Assembly (NCBI GenBank): GCA_947630885.1
Contig: CANRJI010000020.1
Span: 1 to 14,242 of the forward strand
DNA: 14,242 bases
Direction of reading: 5' to 3'
DNA from: an uncultured Bacilli bacterium
GTDB lineage: Bacteria > Bacillota_I > Bacilli_A > RF39 > UBA660
Shown piece by piece: positions 1-6,425 of this stretch (position 1 is its first letter; every line of letters begins with the position of its first letter). Below the pieces are notes generated by a model. The model saw nothing but the letters and a program-made list of their open reading frames with translations, did not search any database and was not told the origin of the DNA. The translations under genes and the position numbers were made by a program.

Positions 1-29
1 ATCAAAAAAATAAAAAATTTATAAAGTTT

Positions 30-37
30 TGTATAAT
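30..37 (+). promoter_or_regulatory. Possible -10 element for the dehydrogenase gene
   Basis: TATAAT at 32-37 is a perfect -10 hexamer and is preceded directly by TG. No good -35 is visible 17 bp upstream (the region is A-rich), so the call is weak. Transcription would start near 44 and give a leader of about 29 nt to the ATG at 73. Confidence 0.3.
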
Positions 38-72
38 AAATACTTGACTTTATTATGAGAGGAAGGATATCA

Positions 73-816
73 ATGCTAAATTTAGAAAATAAAGTAGTTG
101 TAGTGACGGGAGGAACAAGAGGAATTGGCTTTGAAACAGTAAGAGCTTTTTATGAAAATGGAGCTAAAGTTATTTTGTTTGGATCTAAAGAAGAGAGTGT
201 CGATAAGGCTTTAAATGAACTAAAAAGAGAAAAAAAAGAAGTAATAGGTTATTATCCAAATTTAACTAATTATGATGATGTAAGTAGAGTGTTAAAAAAA
301 ATTTATGATAAATATGGTCATATTGATGTTTTAATTAACAATGCTGGGATATCGGCGAAGGAAAGGATTGAAAATACGACGTCTGAAGACTTTGCTAAAA
401 TTATGGATTTAAACGTTAATGCTATTTTTAATACTTGTAAAGCTGTAATTCCATATATGAAAGAAAATAAGGGAGGAGTTATCTTAAATACTAGTTCAAT
501 GGTCAGTATTTATGGGCAGCCTTCAGGAATAGGATACCCATCTAGTAAATTTGCTGTTAATGGTTTTACTAAGTCACTCGCTCGTGAACTTGCTCCTTAC
601 AATATTAGAGTAAATGCAGTTGCTCCCGGAATTATTAATACCGATATGGTTGCGTCTCTTTCAAAAGAAATGATTGAACCATTAATAAAGACAATTCCTC
701 TAGGACGAATTGGGACTCCACGCGATATTGCTAATGCTTTTCTTTTCTTAGCTAGCGATATGGCAAGTTATATAACGGGTGTTGTTCTTTCGGTTGATGG
801 ATCTGCGAGAAGTTAA
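73..816 (+). CDS. SDR-family NAD(P)-dependent oxidoreductase, FabG-like
   Basis: A classical short-chain dehydrogenase/reductase of 247 residues, the usual length of the family, and cytoplasmic. Counting from the ATG at 73, the cofactor-binding glycine motif TGGTRGIG is at 12-19, NNAG at 89-92, and the catalytic tetrad is N114, S142, Y155 and K159 (YPSSK). The C-terminal stretch ending in SVDGS is typical of FabG-like enzymes. The family reduces or oxidises a carbonyl/hydroxyl with NAD(P)H; 3-oxoacyl-ACP reductase is one possibility, but no fatty-acid genes adjoin it, so the substrate cannot be named. The start at 73 is preferred over the in-frame ATG at 55 because GGAAGG (61-66) lies 6 nt before it and the ATG at 55 has no Shine-Dalgarno sequence. 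It appears to be a single-gene unit with its own terminator. Confidence 0.9.
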   Translation: MLNLENKVVVVTGGTRGIGFETVRAFYENGAKVILFGSKEESVDKALNELKREKKEVIGYYPNLTNYDDVSRVLKKIYDKYGHIDVLINNAGISAKERIENTTSEDFAKIMDLNVNAIFNTCKAVIPYMKENKGGVILNTSSMVSIYGQPSGIGYPSSKFAVNGFTKSLARELAPYNIRVNAVAPGIINTDMVASLSKEMIEPLIKTIPLGRIGTPRDIANAFLFLASDMASYITGVVLSVDGSARS

Positions 817-839
817 ATTGTAGGTGTCAAATATTTGAT

Positions 840-867
840 AAAAGATAATAAAGTACTATCTTTTTTT
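840..867 (+). terminator. AT-rich intrinsic terminator after the dehydrogenase
   Basis: AAAAGATA (840-847) pairs with TATCTTTT (857-864) around a 9-nt loop, and the right arm runs into a T tract (861-867). The stem is AT-rich and weak, but the layout is that of a rho-independent terminator directly after the stop codon. Confidence 0.6.
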
Positions 868-877
868 CTTTTTATCG

Positions 878-885
878 TGTATAAT
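878..885 (+). promoter_or_regulatory. Possible -10 element for the LRR-dockerin / cohesin operon
   Basis: TG followed directly by TATAAT (880-885). No convincing -35 is seen because the position falls in the preceding terminator. If used, it leaves a leader of about 95 nt (roughly 892-986) before the ATG at 987, which is longer than the other leaders in this window. The arrangement TG-TATAAT without a clear -35 is the same as upstream of the dehydrogenase. Confidence 0.35.
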
Positions 886-986
886 TAAATTACACTATGG
901 ACGATAAATTTCGACAAAGTTTTAGGTTGAAATAGTTCGCCCTTCTTTGGAGTGTTTCATAATATATATAGAAAAGGAGTGGAAGT

Positions 987-3900
987 ATGAAGAAAAAAAC
1001 TATATTGATAGGAACTTTAACTTTAAGTGCTTTTGTCTTTGGTTTAGGAATTTTTCTCGGTTATCATAAACCAGAAGTAAAAGAACAGCTAGTTAAATTA
1101 GATTCCGACAATAAAGAAGCTGCATCAGTAGCAGCAAGTTCCATTGAAGAAATGGAAAAAATACCTTTCATTGATGCAAACTTTCGTAAAGACATCAGCG
1201 AAGGTTATGCTAAACTTGAATTAGAAGACACCATCGATTGGACAGAATATGAAAGATTACTCAATGAAAAGGAAGAAGTAACAACTTATCTAGAAAATCA
1301 AACAAAATATATTGAGTATATGGATAAGTTAAATAAGGATCCAGAAAATGCTGGTGATCCTGTTGAAAAGCCTGAAGTTCCCGCAATTGATGATGGAATT
1401 AAGGGAGAACTACAAAATCTTAATGAAAAATTATCTAAGGTTAAAAAATTAAGTAGTACTAGTGATGTCAGTGATTTGACAGGCCTAGAATTATTAACAG
1501 GTCTAGAAGAAGTTAGTTTTTTTGGAACTAAAGTAACTGAACTCGATGTTAGTCAAAATACGGCTTTGACTAACTTACGTGTTACATCTCTGGTTAATGA
1601 TGATAATTATGTTCTTACTAGTTTAGATTTGAGTCATAATGAAGAGTTAGCTACTTTGGATATTACTTATGAAAAACTTAGTGAATTAAACTTATCTAAT
1701 AATAAAAAATTAAAGACAATTAGTGTTAGAAATTGTGGCTTATCAAGTATTACTCTTCCAACTGCTGATGGAGAAAGTAGTGCGACATTAACTTATCTTA
1801 ATTTAAGCAATAATGAGTTAACAGATCTTGATTTATCATCATATATTGGTCTAGTTAGTGTTTATTTAAGTTCAAATAATTTAAGCAATGTAACGCTATT
1901 AAAAGATGTAAGTGATAATGAAACGTTGAAATATTTAAATCTATCTAGTAATAATTTAAGTAGTCTTGATTTGAGTCATTTTCCTAATCTTGAAACATTT
2001 GAATTTTCTGAAAATGAGAAAGTTATACCAGTCGATTTAAATAAGAATATTAATTTAAAAAAGATTGTTATTCAAAATGAAGGCTTAACAAATATAGCAC
2101 TTCCTAAATTACCTGAAATGTCAGATGGTAAAGAATTAAAACTTGAGTATCTCGATTTAAGTAGCAATAGTTTAACTGAAAGACTTGATTTAGGAGCATA
2201 TAAAAAGCTTACTGAGCTTCGTTTACAAAATAATCAATTATCATCAATTGATGTAAGTGCTTGTACAAATTTACAGAAAATGTATTTAAGCGGTAATGCT
2301 TTAGGAAGTGGTGAAGATGATTGGAATTTAGATTTATCCAATTTATCGTTATTAGATACACTTGATGCTTCTAATAACCAAATTAAAGAGATTACCTTCC
2401 CAACAGTAGATGGTTCTAGTCTTAGAAATGTCACTTTGTCAGATAATAAACTTGCTTCTGTGGATTTCTCTCACAATAAAAAATTACAGTTTTTAAAGAT
2501 ACAAAATAATTCTTTGACAAGTCTTGATTTGTCTTCAAATGAAAATCTTTTTGAACTTATTGTTTCTGGTAATCCTTTAGGAATAAATTCTAATAGAGTT
2601 GTTATGTATAAAGGTGATACTAAAAAAATAACTGAAGAAAAATTAAAGACAATTGTCAGCGATATTATTAAATTACCTGATACAATCAAGATACAGGGAG
2701 GAAGTAAACCTAGTACGTTAACTCTTAATACTATTAAAAAGAATAGTGATGGGTTAAATCGTGATCTTAAAACAGAAGAATCTGTTAAATCACTAGAGTT
2801 AAGTTCATCAGTACCTGGTGAATATGATTTGATTTTAGAATATCTTCATAATTTTTCTTATAGTAATCCTGCTCGTAATAATGTTCTTGCTAGTATCAAT
2901 TTTAAAGTAAATGTTGTTAAGCTTGAAAGTAGTGACAAGAATTACGTTATAAGTGACGCAAAAGGTTTTGTTGTTGCGGGTACTGATACGGATAAAGATA
3001 TTATATTAGGCAAGTTAAATCTAAAAGAGGATGGCTCTAATGAGGCTATTAAAGTAGAAGTTGATACTGATACTCATAAAGTAAAAATAACTTATAAGGA
3101 AGAAACAATAAAAGAATATGATTTAATAACTTATACATCAGAAGAATACGATTTAACTAAAGATTATATCTATTTAGGAAAAAATAATTTTGATGAAAGT
3201 AAAATTACAGTAACTGGTAATGCTACTGTTACTGAAGAAAATGGTTATGTTTATATTAAATCTGGTGATGTTGTCGTAAGAAAGTATCTTGAAGTAACAT
3301 ATACTAGTGATTATAATCTTGAAGATGATTATATCTATTTAGGAACTGAAGAGAGACAAGATATAACAGTAACTGAAGATAGTCATGTTACGACAAGTTA
3401 TGAAGAAGGCGTATTTAAAATAATTTATACTGGTGAAGAAGAAGAACCTGAGACACTTGCTGAAACAAAATTTGTTACTATATCTTCTTCTGAAGATTCT
3501 TCATATGTATTAGGAAGTAACTATATATATATTCAAAATAATAGTTTTGAACAAGGTAAATTAGTTGTTACTAATGGAACTATTGAAACAGTAGATGACG
3601 ATACAATAAAGATTAAATATGGTGATGAGCGAACTTCATCAAATATTGATATTGTAAGTTATAAAATAAACTCAGATACTTATAAAGTTGGTAAAGGATA
3701 TATCTATGTTGGTAAACAGGAAAGTATTCTTAAGGCGGAGGCAGTAAAAGAAAATGTAACTGTTACTAATGGTGAAACAAAAGCTGAAGAATATGTCTTA
3801 AAAATAATGAAGGGTGGAGAAGAGTTAGATAGTTTTGATATCATAAGTTATTCATCTGAAAAATATGATTTATCAAAAGAATACACTTATATTGGTTCGG

Positions 3901-4883
3901 CTTCATTTGCAAAAAGTAGTATTAACATTCCTAGCATTTTAGGGGAGCAAGGTAACAATAAATTAGAAATAACTTATTCTGATGGTATAATATCTCTTAC
4001 CTATAATGGTGAAGTTCTTGCTTCAACTAAGGCAGTTGCCTATACTTTCTCTAATTATCATGATTACTTAAATAAAGATTATATCTATGTTGGAAAGAAT
4101 ATTAGTACTCTTAATACAAATTTCATTCGTTTAATTAATGGTGTCATTGAAACCACTAACCATGATGATAATGATTATATTAAAGAAATAAATATTAAAT
4201 ATAGTAGTGAAAAAGAAATATTAAAAACATATAAAATCCTTGGTCTAACCCTTGGTAGTTTAAATGAAAATAAAGGAATTATTGATATTAAAGGTCAAGA
4301 ATTTACTTATGATGAATTTATATCCAATGTTAAAGCATATGGTGAAGGTTTAACTTATAAGATATATAAGGGTAGTGATGAAGTAACTGAAGGTAAAATG
4401 ACTAGTGGAATGACATTAGAAGTATTGTATTCTGGAGAAACATTAGAAACATATACTATTAGTAGTGATTACCTAGAGTTTGTTGGAGATACTAATCCTG
4501 ATGAAAATAAGTTTATCGAATTTGCTTTAGAAACTGGTAAAACAATTAATGATCTTTTAGATGACGTTAATACATCAGGTACGAAGAAGATAGTAGATAA
4601 AAATAACTCGGAAAAGAAAAGTGGTAATTTGGCAACAGGCGATAAATTAGTTGTAACTTTAACTGAAGGGACGGTTGAATATACAATTATCGTTATGGGT
4701 GACGTTAATGGTGATGGTAGTGTATCAGTTGCTGATGCGCGAATTACTTTGCGACACATAATAAAATCAAATTATATTACGGACGAAAATTATATTAAAG
4801 CTGCGAATGTCGATGGTAATAGATTATCGCAAACTGATGTTCGAAAGATTCTTACATATGCTATTAAGAAAGGAGCCCTATAA
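987..4883 (+). CDS. Exported leucine-rich-repeat protein with tandem DYIYLG modules and C-terminal dockerin
   Basis: A 1298-residue exported protein. Residues 1-30 are a Lys-rich start plus a ~21-residue hydrophobic stretch with no clear AxA cleavage site, so it may be a signal peptide or an uncleaved membrane anchor. Residues ~35-155 are charged and mostly helical-looking. Leucine-rich repeats of the 'L..LDLS.N..L' type fill ~160-530. Seven tandem modules of about 55-65 residues, each opening with a variant of YDL.KDYIYLG, span ~652-1085. Two related ~60-residue modules (~1100-1165 and ~1175-1237) follow. A type I dockerin ends the protein: the calcium loop is D1239, N1241, D1243, S1245, D1250, and a second degenerate loop is at 1274-1284. 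Dockerins bind cohesins, and the next gene encodes a cohesin-like domain; it starts within the stop codon (TAATG). AAGGAG at 974-979 sits 7 nt before the ATG. The ligand of the LRR region is unknown. Confidence 0.85.
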   Translation: MKKKTILIGTLTLSAFVFGLGIFLGYHKPEVKEQLVKLDSDNKEAASVAASSIEEMEKIPFIDANFRKDISEGYAKLELEDTIDWTEYERLLNEKEEVTTYLENQTKYIEYMDKLNKDPENAGDPVEKPEVPAIDDGIKGELQNLNEKLSKVKKLSSTSDVSDLTGLELLTGLEEVSFFGTKVTELDVSQNTALTNLRVTSLVNDDNYVLTSLDLSHNEELATLDITYEKLSELNLSNNKKLKTISVRNCGLSSITLPTADGESSATLTYLNLSNNELTDLDLSSYIGLVSVYLSSNNLSNVTLLKDVSDNETLKYLNLSSNNLSSLDLSHFPNLETFEFSENEKVIPVDLNKNINLKKIVIQNEGLTNIALPKLPEMSDGKELKLEYLDLSSNSLTERLDLGAYKKLTELRLQNNQLSSIDVSACTNLQKMYLSGNALGSGEDDWNLDLSNLSLLDTLDASNNQIKEITFPTVDGSSLRNVTLSDNKLASVDFSHNKKLQFLKIQNNSLTSLDLSSNENLFELIVSGNPLGINSNRVVMYKGDTKKITEEKLKTIVSDIIKLPDTIKIQGGSKPSTLTLNTIKKNSDGLNRDLKTEESVKSLELSSSVPGEYDLILEYLHNFSYSNPARNNVLASINFKVNVVKLESSDKNYVISDAKGFVVAGTDTDKDIILGKLNLKEDGSNEAIKVEVDTDTHKVKITYKEETIKEYDLITYTSEEYDLTKDYIYLGKNNFDESKITVTGNATVTEENGYVYIKSGDVVVRKYLEVTYTSDYNLEDDYIYLGTEERQDITVTEDSHVTTSYEEGVFKIIYTGEEEEPETLAETKFVTISSSEDSSYVLGSNYIYIQNNSFEQGKLVVTNGTIETVDDDTIKIKYGDERTSSNIDIVSYKINSDTYKVGKGYIYVGKQESILKAEAVKENVTVTNGETKAEEYVLKIMKGGEELDSFDIISYSSEKYDLSKEYTYIGSASFAKSSINIPSILGEQGNNKLEITYSDGIISLTYNGEVLASTKAVAYTFSNYHDYLNKDYIYVGKNISTLNTNFIRLINGVIETTNHDDNDYIKEINIKYSSEKEILKTYKILGLTLGSLNENKGIIDIKGQEFTYDEFISNVKAYGEGLTYKIYKGSDEVTEGKMTSGMTLEVLYSGETLETYTISSDYLEFVGDTNPDENKFIEFALETGKTINDLLDDVNTSGTKKIVDKNNSEKKSGNLATGDKLVVTLTEGTVEYTIIVMGDVNGDGSVSVADARITLRHIIKSNYITDENYIKAANVDGNRLSQTDVRKILTYAIKKGAL
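2940..4245 (+). repeat. Seven tandem coding repeats with the DYIY(L/V)G signature
   Basis: Units begin near residues 653, 721, 776, 840, 899, 960 and 1027 of the LRR-dockerin protein. The conserved opening is aromatic-x-L-x-K/D-x-Y-I-Y-L/V/I-G, then a beta-rich stretch with ITVT-like and IKYG-like strands, then an 'I.(S/T)Y.S' connection to the next unit. The first unit is the most diverged. The DNA copies differ considerably, so this is an old protein-level duplication and not a recent tandem expansion. Confidence 0.75.
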
Positions 4884-6280
4884 TGAAAAAAATATTAAAA
4901 TATATGGTAATAGCACTAGTTATCTTTGCTCCTTCAAAAATTAAAGCTTTTTCTGCCAATTTAACTTTAAGTTGCCCTCAAGAAGTTGAAATGGGTAGTG
5001 ATATTAACTGTGATATTTCAGCGACGACAAGTGGCGATATAAGTGGAATTACTGCTAATTACAATTTTGGTGGTTTAAGTTATGTAGGCTTTGCTTGTGC
5101 AAGTAGTAATGGCTTGTGCCTTGGTGAAGAAGAAGGCGTTGGGGTAATTACAATGGATGTTTATCCTGCTAGTTTCAATATTGGAACATTAAAACTTGCA
5201 CTTCCAAGTTCAGCTAAAGAAGGCGATAGTTTTACTATTAGTTTTACTAATATTGACATATCAAATTCTGCTGATGAGGAAGCAAAAGGTACGGGAAATA
5301 GTGCCGTAGTTAAAATAAGGACTAAATCGACAAATAATAATTTGAAAAGTTTAACAGTAAGTGGAGGAAGTATTGATTTTAATCCTAATACTACTTCATA
5401 CAAATTAACTGTTGATGCCGATAAAGTTAGCATAAGTGCCAGTGCTGAAGATGGACATTCAACTGTTGAAGGTACTGGCGAAAAGAGTTTAAACTATGGT
5501 GATAATACTTTCAATATTGTTGTCACAAGTGAAAGTGGCATATCGAAAACTTACACGATTACGATAACGAGACCGAAGAAAGATACTGGTGGTAGTCAGG
5601 TGGCGCCACCTTCGGAAACGACCAAACCAGATAATAAGCCTAGTGAAGAACAAAGCAAAAAGAGTAATAATACTGACTTATATAGCTTAAAAGTTAATGG
5701 TAAGAATTTAAAACTAACTAAAGATAAAACTGATTATGAGTTGACTGTCGAGTATGATGTCGAAGAGTTAGAACTTGACTACAAAACTGATGATACTAAA
5801 GCTAGTGTTAAATTAGATGGTGATAAGAAACTTAAAGTTGGCGAAAATACCATTAAACTTATCGTAACAGCGGAAGATGGAAGTACTAAGACATATACTC
5901 TTATCGTTACTCGTGCTGAAGAAGGTAAAAAGGTATCTTCTAATAACTATCTTAAGAGTTTAGAAGTTTCTAAATATGATCTCGATTTTTCTAAAAATCA
6001 ATTAGATTATACTCTTAAAATTAAAGATGAAGATAAATTGGATATTAAGACGGTAGCTGAAGATAGTAAGGCTAAAGTTAGAGTTATTGGTAATGAAGAT
6101 TTAAAAGATGGTAGTAAAATAAGAATATTAGTAACTGCCGAAGATGGAAGTTCTAGAGAATATACAATAACGATAAGTAAAAGTAAAAATATGATTCCAA
6201 TTATTGCTTTAGTAATAGTCTTAATTGTTTTAGTTGTTGCCACTATTCTTCTTATAATAAACAGAAAAAAAAGAAATTAA
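4883..6280 (+). CDS. Membrane-anchored cohesin-like scaffold with three cadherin-like beta-sandwich repeats
   Basis: 465 residues. The signal peptide likely ends at A22 (KIKA, then F23). Residues ~25-150 resemble a cohesin/CBM-like beta-sandwich: an opening strand with the pattern V..G.....C.I, a 'GITANYNF' strand, then 'IGTLKLAL' and 'KEGDSFTISFTNI', which match the usual cohesin progression. C31, C43, C72 and C79 could form two disulfides. Three repeats of the cadherin-like beta-sandwich type (PF12733) follow at ~152-231, ~266-345 and ~354-434, each opening with L.SL.V and ending in TAEDG(S).TYTI.(I/V)(T/S). A Pro/Ser/Lys-rich linker lies at ~232-262. Residues ~438-460 form a membrane helix, followed by a basic tail (RKKRN), so the protein is held in the membrane with its domains outside. 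It starts inside the stop codon of the dockerin gene, with AAGGAG at 4869-4874, so the two are probably translationally coupled. Binding to the neighbour's dockerin is inference. Confidence 0.8.
   Translation: MKKILKYMVIALVIFAPSKIKAFSANLTLSCPQEVEMGSDINCDISATTSGDISGITANYNFGGLSYVGFACASSNGLCLGEEEGVGVITMDVYPASFNIGTLKLALPSSAKEGDSFTISFTNIDISNSADEEAKGTGNSAVVKIRTKSTNNNLKSLTVSGGSIDFNPNTTSYKLTVDADKVSISASAEDGHSTVEGTGEKSLNYGDNTFNIVVTSESGISKTYTITITRPKKDTGGSQVAPPSETTKPDNKPSEEQSKKSNNTDLYSLKVNGKNLKLTKDKTDYELTVEYDVEELELDYKTDDTKASVKLDGDKKLKVGENTIKLIVTAEDGSTKTYTLIVTRAEEGKKVSSNNYLKSLEVSKYDLDFSKNQLDYTLKIKDEDKLDIKTVAEDSKAKVRVIGNEDLKDGSKIRILVTAEDGSSREYTITISKSKNMIPIIALVIVLIVLVVATILLIINRKKRN
5598..5611. repeat. GC-rich perfect palindrome in the interdomain linker
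   Basis: AGGTGGCGCCACCT is a perfect 14-bp palindrome and one of the most GC-rich short stretches in an otherwise AT-rich gene. It lies in the linker between the first and second cadherin-like repeats and encodes part of the QVAPPS segment. No function can be assigned. Confidence 0.6.
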
Positions 6281-6321
6281 TTAATCTATTTATTAAAAAA
6301 AGAAAAGTATATTTTAGATAG

Positions 6322-6349
6322 AAAGCAAGGTTATGGCCTTGCTTTTTTT
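6322..6349 (+). terminator. Strong intrinsic terminator after the cohesin-like gene
   Basis: AAAGCAAGG (6322-6330) pairs perfectly with CCTTGCTTT (6337-6345) around a 6-nt loop (TTATGG), followed by an uninterrupted T tract to 6349. It ends the LRR-dockerin/cohesin transcription unit. Confidence 0.92.
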
Positions 6350-6365
6350 CTTATTCTTTTGTAAT

Positions 6366-6395
6366 TTGAGCATATGTCGTTTCCAAATTTATGAT
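6366..6395 (+). promoter_or_regulatory. Probable promoter of the collagen-like gene
   Basis: TTGAGC (6366-6371) and TATGAT (6390-6395) are separated by 18 bp, each with one or two mismatches to the sigma-A consensus. The predicted start near 6402 leaves a ~24-nt leader that contains AAGGAGG (6414-6420), 5 nt before the ATG at 6426. Confidence 0.5.
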
Positions 6396-6425
6396 AAGAC
6401 ATAAAATAGGAGTAAGGAGGTAACT

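Noticed and set aside
55..57. Upstream in-frame ATG for the dehydrogenase
   Set aside because: No Shine-Dalgarno precedes it, while GGAAGG lies correctly before the ATG at 73. The SDR fold also starts right after residue 73's Met, so the six extra residues add nothing.
4469..4759. Antisense open frames on the minus strand within the large surface genes (also near 5161-5433, 11805-12116 and 13068-13289)
   Set aside because: No Shine-Dalgarno, promoter or recognisable protein; all lie inside well-supported + strand genes and are expected by chance.
6399..6407. CATAAAATA resembling a sporulation sigma-K/E -10 element before the collagen-like gene
   Set aside because: No matching -35 is seen at the right distance and the start would fall almost on the Shine-Dalgarno. 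The sigma-A-like pair at 6366-6395 is an equal or better explanation in this AT-rich DNA.
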